NCBI RefSeq assembly: GCF_000472925.1
Contig: NZ_AXAS01000018.1
Coordinates: 62,001-126,000, forward strand
Source of the DNA: Bradyrhizobium sp. Ec3.3
GTDB taxonomy: Bacteria > Pseudomonadota > Alphaproteobacteria > Rhizobiales > Xanthobacteraceae
DNA length: 64,000 bases
Direction: 5' to 3'
Made by a program: the position numbers and the translations under genes
The notes under the pieces: generated by a model
The model's database searches: none
What the model was told of the DNA's origin: nothing
Seen by the model: only the letters and a program-made list of their open reading frames with translations
Part shown: piece after piece, positions 44,493 through 53,350 of the stretch
Layout: each line of letters begins with the position of its first letter
How positions within the stretch are numbered: position 1 is the first letter of the stretch

Positions 44493-46187
44493 TTGACCGC
44501 TGCCCTGCCGCAAGCCTCCGACATTCTGGCCTCCCTCGGCGAGGCCGTCTTCATCTGGGATATCGCGAGCGATGCGATTCAGTGGGGCGAGCAGGTCGGT
44601 TCCGTCTTCCCCGGCATCCCCGCCGAGCGGCTGACGACCGGCGCGGACTTCGCCCGCCTGATCGAGCCGTCGCAGTCGCTGCGCACGGCCGCCCTGGCCC
44701 AGTCGCCGGCCGTGCACGGCGCCGACGGCACGCCCTACCGTGCCGAATATGGCGTGCGCATGAGCGCTTCCGACCCCGTGGTCTGGATCGAGGAGACCGG
44801 CCGGTGGTTCGCAGGTCCCGATGGCCGGCCGGTCCGTGCGATCGGCGCCGTCCGCATCAACAATGAGCGCCACGCCCGCGACGAAGAGCTTGCAAAGCTC
44901 GCCCGGCTCGATCCCCTGACCGGCGAGCTCAACCGCACGCATCTGATCGCGGCGCTCGCCGAGGCGATCGAGGAGTCAATCCGCTTCCGCTCCTCCAGCG
45001 CCTTCATGCTGGTCGGGATCGATCATCTCGCCCGCGTCAACGACGCCTTCGGCTTCGACGTTGCGGACGCCGTGATCCTCGACGTGGCAAAACGCATTCG
45101 CGCGCGGCTTCGCGGCGGCGACGTGCTCGGGCGCTTCTCAGGCAACAAGTTCGGCCTCATCTTGAAGAACTGCACCATTGACGACATGAACGTCGCCGCC
45201 GAGCGCTTCCTTGCCGGCATTCGCGACGAAGTGGTGCCGACCAAGTCGGGCCCGGTTTCGGTCACCGCCTCGATCGGCGCGGTCGGCGTTCCCCGCTATG
45301 CCCGCAACACCGATGAAGCGATCAACCGCGCGCACGAGACGCTGGATGCCGCCAAACGCCGCCGCGCCGGCTCGTTCGGTACCTGGCGGCCGAATGCAGA
45401 GCGCGACGCGCAGCGCCGCGTCAACATCCGTGTCACCGACGAGATCGTCACCGCGCTGAACGACCGTCGCATCGTGCTCGCCTATGAGCCGGTCGTCTCG
45501 GCCGCGACGCGCGACGGCGCATTCTATGAATGCCTGGTGCGGATGGAGCAGGGCGACGGGCGGACGCTGCTCGCGCCCGACATCGTGCCGGTGGCCGAGC
45601 GGCTCGGCCTCATCCGCCTCGTCGACCATCGCGTGCTCGAGCTCGTCGTCGCCGAGCTTGCCGCCTCGCCCGAGGTCAGGCTCAGCCTCAACATCTCGCC
45701 CGATACCACCATGGATCCCGACTGGTGGGCGGGAATCGAATCGCTGATGCAGGCCCATCCGGGCGTTGCCGAGCGGCTGATCGTCGAGATCACCGAGACG
45801 GTGGCGATCCAGGACATCGACGACGTCCGCGCCTTCGTCGGCCGTCTCAAGCATTTCGGCAGCCGCATCGCCATCGACGATTTCGGTGCCGGCTACACCT
45901 CGTTCCGCAACCTGCGCAAGCTCGGCGTCGACATCGTCAAGATCGACGGCGCCTTCGTGCAGAACATCACCCGTTCCGCCGACGATCGCGCCTTCGTGCA
46001 GACCCTGCTCGACCTCGCGCGCCGCCTCGACATCAAGACCGTCGCCGAATGGGTGCAGGACGAGGAAGCGGCAAACATGCTGCGCGACTGGGGCTGCGAC
46101 TACATCCAGGGCCGCCTGATCGGCCTCGCCTCAGCCGAGCGGCCGTGGGGGGTGTCGCCCGATCGCGTGATGCCGGCCATAGGATAG
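44493..46187 (+). CDS. EAL-domain protein with degenerate GGDEF
   Basis: About 564 residues if TTG 44493 is the start (GAGG upstream); the frame is open to 44415. A PAS-like sensor region comes first (DILASLGEAVFIWDIASDAIQW). The GGDEF domain has SGNKF at about residues 216-220 in place of GGDEF, so it should not make c-di-GMP. The EAL domain keeps the key residues: ECL in YECLVRMEQ, NIS, EITET, DDFGAGYTS, KIDG, the Glu of AEWV and the IQGR Gln. It is therefore probably a c-di-GMP phosphodiesterase with a regulatory GGDEF. No transmembrane span is seen. Confidence 0.87.
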   Translation: MTAALPQASDILASLGEAVFIWDIASDAIQWGEQVGSVFPGIPAERLTTGADFARLIEPSQSLRTAALAQSPAVHGADGTPYRAEYGVRMSASDPVVWIEETGRWFAGPDGRPVRAIGAVRINNERHARDEELAKLARLDPLTGELNRTHLIAALAEAIEESIRFRSSSAFMLVGIDHLARVNDAFGFDVADAVILDVAKRIRARLRGGDVLGRFSGNKFGLILKNCTIDDMNVAAERFLAGIRDEVVPTKSGPVSVTASIGAVGVPRYARNTDEAINRAHETLDAAKRRRAGSFGTWRPNAERDAQRRVNIRVTDEIVTALNDRRIVLAYEPVVSAATRDGAFYECLVRMEQGDGRTLLAPDIVPVAERLGLIRLVDHRVLELVVAELAASPEVRLSLNISPDTTMDPDWWAGIESLMQAHPGVAERLIVEITETVAIQDIDDVRAFVGRLKHFGSRIAIDDFGAGYTSFRNLRKLGVDIVKIDGAFVQNITRSADDRAFVQTLLDLARRLDIKTVAEWVQDEEAANMLRDWGCDYIQGRLIGLASAERPWGVSPDRVMPAIG

Positions 46188-46293
46188 CGGCCCGCCTGTG
46201 GCGCCTGCCTCCGGCGTGGACGCCCGATGGCTTGGCATGACGTAGCCGTCGTGCCACCCTGCGCGAACCGAAATGCGACGGGGAGGCACAGCC

Positions 46294-47214
46294 ATGTATC
46301 GCCGTGTCGTGTTGTTTTGCCTGGTTGCGATCGCTTCGATGAGCGCGGCGTCATCGAGCCTCGCAGTCGGCCCCGAACGATGCCAGGAACTGGCGCGCCG
46401 GTTTCAATCCTTGAAACCTCAGGTCAGCGCGATCGAGGTCTCATTGACTTTGTTTTCGGCGGCGGATGCGAATTGCATAGCACTAGCAACCGAACTACTG
46501 GACGATGGAGCGTCCGTTGACGCGCGCGACCGGTTCGGCGCTCGCCCGCTTAGCCATGCTGCAAGGTTCGGTCACCTTGAGATGGTCGACCTGTTGCTTG
46601 CGCGCGGTGCTCCAATCAATGCGCGCAATCTGGCCGGGGCGACTGCACTGTACTTTGCGGCCGAACGAGGCCATGTCGCAGTCGCACAACGGCTCATTGA
46701 GCGGGGGGCTGACGTCAGGCTGACCGGGCGCAGTGGCATCTCGCCAGTAGCGGCCGCGGCCTATGCCGGCAGTGATGCCATCATCGAAATGCTGCTCGCG
46801 CATGGCGCCGACGAGCGCGCACCCGACGAGACGGGGAAACCGCCAATCGTCTATGCGGCGGCCCGGGCATGGCTCGACATCGTGAAGCGGCTGCTGGCGC
46901 AGAATATCGACATCAATGCCCGTTATCCCAACGACCTCACCCTGCTGATGTGGGCGGCGGGGCCTGATGAAAAGGTACCCGAAGCGGAGGCGGTGAAGGT
47001 CGTCGGATATTTGCTGGATGCGGGTGCACGTGTTGATGACCGGGATGTCCGCGGGCGCACGGCGCTGATGATTGCCGCTGAAGGCGGACACGCGGAGATC
47101 GCCGCTCTCTTGCTGGCGCGAGGTGCCGATCCATCGCTTATGGACAATGCCGGCAGACGTGCCGCAGATCTTGCCATTCCGTCGGCTCTGCGTGAACGCC
47201 TGTCAGTGCGGTGA
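46294..47214 (+). CDS. Secreted ankyrin-repeat protein
   Basis: A 306-residue protein with a Sec signal (YRRVVLFCLVAIASMSAASSSLA). From about residue 60 there are some seven ankyrin repeats of about 33 residues, for instance FGARPLSHAARFGHLEMVDLLLARGAPINARN, and the last is GRTALMIAAEGGHAEIAALLLARGADPSLMDN. Ankyrin proteins bind other proteins, and periplasmic ones can accompany enzymes such as catalases. ATG 46294 follows GGGAGG. The gene converges on the cytochrome c gene with only six bases between them. The partner is unknown. Confidence 0.85.
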   Translation: MYRRVVLFCLVAIASMSAASSSLAVGPERCQELARRFQSLKPQVSAIEVSLTLFSAADANCIALATELLDDGASVDARDRFGARPLSHAARFGHLEMVDLLLARGAPINARNLAGATALYFAAERGHVAVAQRLIERGADVRLTGRSGISPVAAAAYAGSDAIIEMLLAHGADERAPDETGKPPIVYAAARAWLDIVKRLLAQNIDINARYPNDLTLLMWAAGPDEKVPEAEAVKVVGYLLDAGARVDDRDVRGRTALMIAAEGGHAEIAALLLARGADPSLMDNAGRRAADLAIPSALRERLSVR

Positions 47215-47220
47215 GCCGGC

Positions 47221-47844
47221 TCACTGGCTGCGAGGAATTTGGAGACCGGCCAAATATTCCGCCAGCGCTGTAAGGTCGTCGCCCGCGGTGGCGATCATCA
47301 AGTCGGACATGCCCGGGTTGTTACCGCGCGCGCGGGTGCGGAAGTCGGCCATCGTCTTGGCCAGGTATTCGAGGCTTTGGCCGGCAAGCCGGGGCACCGT
47401 GCTGTCGCCCTGAAATCGATCGCGGTGACAGCTGGTGCAGCCCACCGAGTACTCGGCGCGCAGGGCTCGTTCCGCAACGTTCCTGGCTGTGACGGGCTGG
47501 CCCAGATCAGGCCAGGGCTTCTTCGAAAAAATTTCAGCTATCGCCAGCATGTCATCCTTCTCGAGCGTCGACGCGATGGGCTGCATAATGTCGCTTTTCC
47601 GGTCACCGCGTTTGTAATCGCGGAGCTGGATGTAAGCGTATCCGAGTTTTTGTCCCCAGATGACGGGAGTGGTCTTGTCGATCGGCTTGCCGTCCAGGCC
47701 ATGACAGCGGGCGCAGCCCTCGGCCTTCTCGGCAATGCTTTCGGCAACTGCCGGAGCGGGGCTTGCCCCCGACAACGCTCCGATGATGATCCCGCCGGCT
47801 AACCAGCCAAGCGGCCTCTGCGACTTGCTGCGCATCCATCCCAT
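47221..47844 (-). CDS. Periplasmic diheme cytochrome c (c4/c553 type)
   Basis: A 207-residue protein with a signal peptide ending near ASPAPAVA. Two haem c sites are visible: CARCH at 44-48 and CTSCH at 136-140, each followed by a distal Met region (SDIMQP and NNPGMSDL). The two-domain arrangement is that of cytochrome c4. It carries electrons in the periplasm. It lies just downstream of the PQQ dehydrogenase gene on the same strand, so it is the likely electron acceptor of that enzyme, in place of a single-haem cytochrome cL. Confidence 0.9.
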   Translation of the reverse strand: MGWMRSKSQRPLGWLAGGIIIGALSGASPAPAVAESIAEKAEGCARCHGLDGKPIDKTTPVIWGQKLGYAYIQLRDYKRGDRKSDIMQPIASTLEKDDMLAIAEIFSKKPWPDLGQPVTARNVAERALRAEYSVGCTSCHRDRFQGDSTVPRLAGQSLEYLAKTMADFRTRARGNNPGMSDLMIATAGDDLTALAEYLAGLQIPRSQ

Positions 47845-47862
47845 TGCGTGAGCCTCAAAAGT

Positions 47863-47884
47863 GCGGGGCCGCGAACGGCCCCGC
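47863..47884. terminator. Perfect hairpin between the PQQ dehydrogenase and cytochrome c genes
   Basis: GCGGGGCCG-CGAA-CGGCCCCGC, a 9 bp perfect stem. It lies in the 67-base gap inside the presumed operon. Without a T tract it is more likely an mRNA stabiliser or attenuator giving more dehydrogenase than cytochrome transcript. Confidence 0.55.
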
Positions 47885-47911
47885 CGGTGTGAACACCTGA
47901 TGCCAGCCCGC

Positions 47912-49627
47912 TCAATCGAGCGTGAAGGCGATGATGTTGTTGCCGCGTCTGAAGTTCACCTGCGTGTTGCCGCCCGCGCCGACCACGATGTATTGCTTGT
48001 CGCCCAGCATATAGCTGGATGGCGGCGCATTGACGCCCGCACCGGCGCGGAAGCTCCACAATTCCTTGCCGGTCGACGAGTTATAGGCGGCGAACTTGCC
48101 GTTGCCTTCACCGGCAAACACCAGACCGCCTGCGGTGGCGAGAATGCCGCCGATCATCGGCTCCGGCGTCTTCACCTGCCACCTGATCTTTCCGTTGTTG
48201 TAGTTGACGGCGGTGATATTGCCCGACTGTTTTTCACCAGGAATCGCCGTGAAGGCGCCACCAAGCCAGAGCTTGCCGTTCGGATAGGGCGAGTTCTCGA
48301 CCCGGTAGTGCATGGGCTGATGCAGGTTGATGGCGTAGGCCAGTTCCTGTCCCGGATCGGTAGCGATCGGCGACCACTCGACGCCGCCATTCGCACCCGG
48401 AAGCATGCGGGCTCCTTCCTTGGTCGGAAGCGTCCACATGTTCTCCTGTGGCACCATGGCTTCGGAGAACCGGATCAGGCTGCAATCCTTGCGGTCGTGA
48501 ACGTAGATGTGACCGGTCTTGCCGGCATGGATCACGCCAGGGACGGTCTTGCCGGCCTTGTCCTTCACATCGACCAGAACCGGCGGGCTCACGGCATCGA
48601 GATCCCAGACATCGTGGGCGATGTACTGGAAGTGGCAGACATACTTGCCGGTCTCGAGATCAAGCGAAACCAGCGAGTCGGTATAGAGATTGTCGCCCGG
48701 CCGCACGGAGCCGTCGAGGTCGGGTGATGGATTGCCAACCACGAAATAGATCCGCTTGGTCTCGAGATCGACGGCCGGATTTTGCCAGACACCGCCACCG
48801 AGCTTCGCGTAGGGATCGCCAGATTTGGAGAGCTGGGCCTTTTCCGCTGCGATGTCGCGGTGCATGTCGCGCCCCGTGGCATCCTTGGTCGTCCACTCGC
48901 CGACGGAATTTTCCGGAATCGTATCGAAATTCCAGATCAGCTTTCCGGTCTTCGCACCGTAAGCCCTCACGAAGCCACGGATGCCATACTCACCACCATT
49001 CGTTCCGATCAAAACCTTATCGTTGACGACGGTCGGAGCCATCGTCTCGCTATAGCCGAGCTCAGGATCGGCAACGTCCGTCTTCCAGACGACGTCACCG
49101 GTCTTTGCATTGAGTGCGACGAGCTTGGCGTCCAGCGTGGCGAGATAGACGAGATCGCCAAGAACCTGGACGCCCCGATTGTTGGGACCGCAGCAGTAAA
49201 TCGTCACGGGTCCCATCTTGTGAGCATAGTGCCAGAGCTGTTCGCCTGTCTTGGCGTCGATTGCATAGACATGGCTGAAGGATGTTGTCACATACATCAC
49301 GCCATTGACTACAATGGGCGACGTTTCCAGAGATTCCTTGACCTCGGTCTGGAAAATCCAGGCGACGCGCAGGTTCTTCACGTTGTCGCGGTTGATCTGC
49401 TTTGCAGGGTGAAAGCGCGTCTGAGCGTAGTTGCCGTTGGTCAGCAGAAAATTCGTCGCGTTCTTGCCTGCTGCGTTGAGTTGATCTTGAGTGACTGGAG
49501 AAATCTTCGCCTCGCGCGGTGGCGTCCACTGGTCCGGATTGGGGACCTCTTGCGCATGACTTGCTGCTGCAGCGAGCGTGCAACTCATGCCGAACAAGGT
49601 GGCGCATGCAATAGAAAATCTATTCAT
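47912..49627 (-). CDS. PQQ-dependent alcohol dehydrogenase (quinoprotein)
   Basis: A 571-residue periplasmic beta-propeller with a signal peptide ending at SHAQ. The vicinal disulfide of methanol and ethanol dehydrogenases is present (Cys145-Cys146 in YCCGPNNRG). Metal and PQQ ligands fit Glu213 (GGEYGIRG), Asn299 (VGNPSP) and the catalytic base Asp342 in HDVWDLD. Asp344, two residues on, is the extra ligand linked with lanthanide-dependent enzymes of the XoxF and PedH kind. No cytochrome domain is fused. It oxidises an alcohol or aldehyde and passes electrons to the neighbouring cytochrome c. The exact substrate is unknown; methanol is not certain. Confidence 0.92.
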   Translation of the reverse strand: MNRFSIACATLFGMSCTLAAAASHAQEVPNPDQWTPPREAKISPVTQDQLNAAGKNATNFLLTNGNYAQTRFHPAKQINRDNVKNLRVAWIFQTEVKESLETSPIVVNGVMYVTTSFSHVYAIDAKTGEQLWHYAHKMGPVTIYCCGPNNRGVQVLGDLVYLATLDAKLVALNAKTGDVVWKTDVADPELGYSETMAPTVVNDKVLIGTNGGEYGIRGFVRAYGAKTGKLIWNFDTIPENSVGEWTTKDATGRDMHRDIAAEKAQLSKSGDPYAKLGGGVWQNPAVDLETKRIYFVVGNPSPDLDGSVRPGDNLYTDSLVSLDLETGKYVCHFQYIAHDVWDLDAVSPPVLVDVKDKAGKTVPGVIHAGKTGHIYVHDRKDCSLIRFSEAMVPQENMWTLPTKEGARMLPGANGGVEWSPIATDPGQELAYAINLHQPMHYRVENSPYPNGKLWLGGAFTAIPGEKQSGNITAVNYNNGKIRWQVKTPEPMIGGILATAGGLVFAGEGNGKFAAYNSSTGKELWSFRAGAGVNAPPSSYMLGDKQYIVVGAGGNTQVNFRRGNNIIAFTLD

Positions 49628-50088
49628 GGTTCCGCCCCTATGATTTGAACCGGCCCATTTACTTGCCGGTGTTGTTCAAGTCTGATCCCACAGGGGAACC
49701 TTGACAAGGAAAAAGCGGCAACTGGCGCGTCTTGCAATCGCTCTGTTTGCGACTGCGAGATAAGCGTGCGTTGCAGTGTTTGCGTGACTGCAATGACGGC
49801 GCGGCGGCGTCCTCAACGGCGCGAGCGGAAACGGTACTGCAGCAGATTCACGTGTGCTGGCGGTGGGCGCGCGTCGGCTGGGAGGCGAGCCTCTTGCTGC
49901 AGTCCAGCTGGCTGTTGCTCGTGTGGGCGGTTTATCCCGTTACCGCTTTCGCGTGAACGCTGCGCGGAAGTGGGGCGTTCAATTCCAGTGCCGCGTAACT
50001 CAGACAGTTCGGGTTGTCGCCGATGGCGCGGCGGAGCCGGGTTGAGATGAAGCCGACCTCTCCGCAAGCGGGGCGAGGTGAAGAAACA
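49628..50088. other. 461 bp gap without a convincing gene
   Basis: Upstream region of the PQQ dehydrogenase gene. It has mixed GC, a partial inverted repeat (AACCGGC and GCCGGT near 49650-49672) and a CTCTCCGCAAGCGGGGCGAGG hairpin at 50058-50079 next to the end of the following minus-strand gene. Short open frames here lack ribosome sites and familiar sequence. The promoter of the dehydrogenase should lie in the first 200 bases. Confidence 0.5.
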
Positions 50089-52956
50089 TCATGCCACGCG
50101 CCTGATCGCGTTCAGCCGCTCGATCGTGCGGCCGACTTCCGCGGCCTGGCATGGCTTGCCGAAATAAAATCCCTGCACCGCGGTGCAACCGCATTCGCGG
50201 ACGAAGTCGAGCTGGTCGGAGGTCTCGACGCCTTCCGCCGTGGTCTCGACGCCGAGCACCGAGCCGAGGCTGGCGATGGTGCGGACGATGGCGACGCTTT
50301 CCGGGCTTTCGCCGAGCGTGCCGACGAAGGAGCGGTCGATCTTGATGCGGTCGAAGGGAAATTTTCGCAAATAGCTGAGCGAGGAATAGCCGACGCCGAA
50401 ATCATCGAGGCTCACGCGCACGCCGAGTGCGCGGAGCTGATGCAGGATCTCGATCGTCGCCTCGCTGTCGTCGAGCAGCGCCGTCTCGGTGACCTCGAGC
50501 TCGAGCCGATGCGGCGCAAGGCCGGCCTCAGCGAGCGCGCTCGTGATCATGGCGACGAGACCACGCGCGCGGAACTGCACCGGCGACAGGTTCACCGCGA
50601 TGGTCATGTCCGGCCAACCCGCCGCCGTCGCGCACGCGGTGCGCAAAACCCATTCGCCGATCGGAACGATCAGCCCGGTCTCCTCCGCGATCGGAATGAA
50701 CTCCGCCGGCGAGACCATGCCGCGCGAAGGATGTTTCCAGCGCAGCAGCGCCTCGAAACCGGTCAGTTCGGATGTGTCCAGGCGAACCTGCGGCTGGAAC
50801 ACCAGATGAAACTCGTAGGCTTCGAGCGCGCCGCGCAAGTCCGCCTCCAGCGCATGCCGCGCGCGCGCCTCTTCCTCCATCGCTGGCTCGAAGATCTGAT
50901 AGGCGCCGCGCCCCTTGGCCTTCGCGCCATAGAGCGCGAGGTCGGCGCACTTCATCAGCTCGTCCGCGTCCAGCCCGTGATCGGGCGCGAGTGCGATGCC
51001 GATGCTGACGCCGACATGGATCGACTGGTTTTCCAGCGGCGGCGGGCGGCCGATGATCTCGATCAGGCGGCGCGCCAGCTTTTCTGCCGCTTCCGGCTGC
51101 GGCCCGCGCTGGATCAGCGCGAATTCGTCGCCGCCGAGCCGCGCCACGGTGGCGTGCTCGCTCGCCTGCTCCTTCAGCCGCGTGGCGACCCAGCGCAGCA
51201 GCTGGTCGCCGGCGGCGTGGCCGAGGCGGTCGTTGACGGTCTTGAAATTGTCGAGGTCGAGGCACAGCACGGCCATCGCGCCGCCGGCGGTCGCGACCTC
51301 GTTCAGGCCCTCGCTCATCTGCTCACGAAACAGCACGCGGTTGGGCAGGTCGGTCAGCGAATCGTGTCGCGCCATATGCGCGACGCGGGCCTGCGTCTTG
51401 TGGCGCTCGGTGACGTCCTCATAGGTGACGACCCAGCCGCCATGTGACATGCGGGTGTGGTTGAGCTTGATGATGCGACCGTCGCTCAAATGGCGGTGCA
51501 GCGTATGCGCGCCCTCGCGCAGCCGCTCGAGATAGTCGGCATAGAGTGCGGCCGCCGTCGTGTTCGGGTTGATGCCGAGCGCGCAACTATGCTCCATGAT
51601 CTCGCGCATCGAGACACCGGGCTTGACGATCTCGGGCGACAGGCCGAACATCTCGATGTAACGCGTGTTGCAGACGATGACCCGCAGGTGGCTGTCGAAC
51701 ATGCACAGCCCCTGACTCATGTTGTTCAGCGCCGCATCGAACCGGCGATACTGCTCGCTGAGCTCCTCGACCGCGCGCTCGCGCTCGGTGATGTCCTCGT
51801 AGGTCGCGACGAAGCCGCCCTCGGGCAGCGTGCAGTAGCGCACCGACACGACGGTGTCGTTGGCCATGCTCCGCCGCATCGACGAGTCGTCGCGGCTCGC
51901 TATGCGCGCGCGGGCGGCTTCCAGGATCTGCTGCGGACTGTACTCGGATGCGAAGGCGCCATTCGCCATCGACCGCTCGATCAGCTCGGCGAGATGCGTG
52001 CCGGGCCTGGTCTCCTCGGGCGACAGCCGGTAGATCTCGCGGTAGCGGTTATTGCAGACCTTGAGCCGCATGTCGCCGTCGTAGAAGGCGAGTCCATGCG
52101 CCATGTTCTCAAGCGCCGCGTCGAGCATGATATTCTGCTGCTTCAACGCCTCCTCGTACCGCAGCCGCTCGGTGACGTCTTCGTGCACCGTCACCCAGCC
52201 ACCGTCGGGCAGGAAGCGCGATATCGCCTGCACCATGCGACCGTCGTAGCGCATCAGGAGCACGGCGTCCGAGCTCTTGCTGCGCACATCGTTCATCCGT
52301 CTGTCGTGGAATTCCTCCGCAGACATTCCGGGCAGATTGCCGCGCGAGATCCAGTGCCCGATCACGGCACTGTGCGACACGCCGGGTTTCACGATTTCGG
52401 GGTCGAGGTTGTAGAGGCGCAGAAACCGCTCGTTGCAGACGACGACGCTGCCTTGCGCGTCGTACATGATGAGACCGTGCGACATGTTGGTCAGCGCATG
52501 CTGGCTGCGCTCGGTCTGTACGCGCAGCTCCGCCTCGAGCCGGTCGAGGCGGGTGACGTCGTCGCAGATTGTCATCCAGCCGCCCTCGGGGAGCGGCTTC
52601 AGGTCGAGCGCCAGCACCAGGCCGCTGGACAGCCGCTGCTCCGTCCGGAAGTGCTTGCCGTTCGTGATCTGCGTGACGCGCTCCTGATAGAGCTTGTCGA
52701 TCTCGCTCGCCGGAAAGTTGCCGCGCGAAGCGCTATGAGCCAGCACCTCGCGATAGCTCGTCCCGGGGCGCACCACCTCGGGCGACATGTCGAAGAGGTC
52801 GACATAGCGGCGGTTGAACAGCACGATCCGGTTGTCGGAATCGTAGACGCAGACACCCTGCTCCATGCGATCGAGCGCAAGCTGGCTCAGCGCGAGCAAG
52901 GCTTCGGGCCCGTGCTGGACGCTCGCGCGCGGCTCTGTCGTGCTGGGCGTCGTCAT
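50089..52956 (-). CDS. Multi-PAS GGDEF-EAL cyclic-di-GMP protein
   Basis: About 955 residues from ATG 52956. Four PAS repeats of the PAS_7 type lie at about 25-140, 150-270, 275-395 and 400-515, sharing patterns such as GVCVYDSDNRIVLFNRRY and LPEGGWMT. An intact GGDEF domain (LGGDEF, about residues 535-690) and an intact EAL domain (GFEALLRWKHP, EVTETALLDD, DDFGVGYSS, KIDRSFV, AEGVE, about 700-945) follow. Either activity or both may operate on c-di-GMP. It has no membrane span and is cytoplasmic. It is a single gene. Confidence 0.92.
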   Translation of the reverse strand: MTTPSTTEPRASVQHGPEALLALSQLALDRMEQGVCVYDSDNRIVLFNRRYVDLFDMSPEVVRPGTSYREVLAHSASRGNFPASEIDKLYQERVTQITNGKHFRTEQRLSSGLVLALDLKPLPEGGWMTICDDVTRLDRLEAELRVQTERSQHALTNMSHGLIMYDAQGSVVVCNERFLRLYNLDPEIVKPGVSHSAVIGHWISRGNLPGMSAEEFHDRRMNDVRSKSSDAVLLMRYDGRMVQAISRFLPDGGWVTVHEDVTERLRYEEALKQQNIMLDAALENMAHGLAFYDGDMRLKVCNNRYREIYRLSPEETRPGTHLAELIERSMANGAFASEYSPQQILEAARARIASRDDSSMRRSMANDTVVSVRYCTLPEGGFVATYEDITERERAVEELSEQYRRFDAALNNMSQGLCMFDSHLRVIVCNTRYIEMFGLSPEIVKPGVSMREIMEHSCALGINPNTTAAALYADYLERLREGAHTLHRHLSDGRIIKLNHTRMSHGGWVVTYEDVTERHKTQARVAHMARHDSLTDLPNRVLFREQMSEGLNEVATAGGAMAVLCLDLDNFKTVNDRLGHAAGDQLLRWVATRLKEQASEHATVARLGGDEFALIQRGPQPEAAEKLARRLIEIIGRPPPLENQSIHVGVSIGIALAPDHGLDADELMKCADLALYGAKAKGRGAYQIFEPAMEEEARARHALEADLRGALEAYEFHLVFQPQVRLDTSELTGFEALLRWKHPSRGMVSPAEFIPIAEETGLIVPIGEWVLRTACATAAGWPDMTIAVNLSPVQFRARGLVAMITSALAEAGLAPHRLELEVTETALLDDSEATIEILHQLRALGVRVSLDDFGVGYSSLSYLRKFPFDRIKIDRSFVGTLGESPESVAIVRTIASLGSVLGVETTAEGVETSDQLDFVRECGCTAVQGFYFGKPCQAAEVGRTIERLNAIRRVA

Positions 52957-53182
52957 CGGCAAAGGCGCTTCGTCAGGAGCGGGACAATGAACGGGCGTAA
53001 TCGGGAACCGGAGCTTAAGCCGCCATCCGGGAAGATTGTCTTAAGCGCCTTAGTTTACGGACCGTGACCGCCGGTGCGGATTCTGCAACTGATCGTCGGG
53101 CAAACGGCTGCATGCCGACGAGAAGCTGTGTCCGCGATTTGGGATGACGAGATCGAGACACACGCGTGCCGTACTCTCGGTG

Positions 53183-53283
53183 TCATCGCCCGACTTGATC
53201 GGGCGATCCGGTACGCCGAGATGTCCGTGATCAATCGATAAGCCGCGGCGTACTGGATTCCCCGCTTTCGCGGGGAATGACGG
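53183..53283. repeat. Extragenic palindromic element, family A (copy 3)
   Basis: TCATCGCCCGA...TCGGGCGATCCG, then a diverged middle, then CGCGGCGTACTGGATTCCCCGC...GCGGGGAATGA. The left-centre is less conserved than in copies 1 and 2. It occupies part of the 394-base gap between the multi-PAS gene and phaR; the rest shows no gene. Confidence 0.75.
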
Positions 53284-53350
53284 CGGCGGGTGTGGTCACG
53301 GTCGATGCAAATTGCTGCGCAGGAAGAAGTGGCACGCGCGACGGAGGAGC

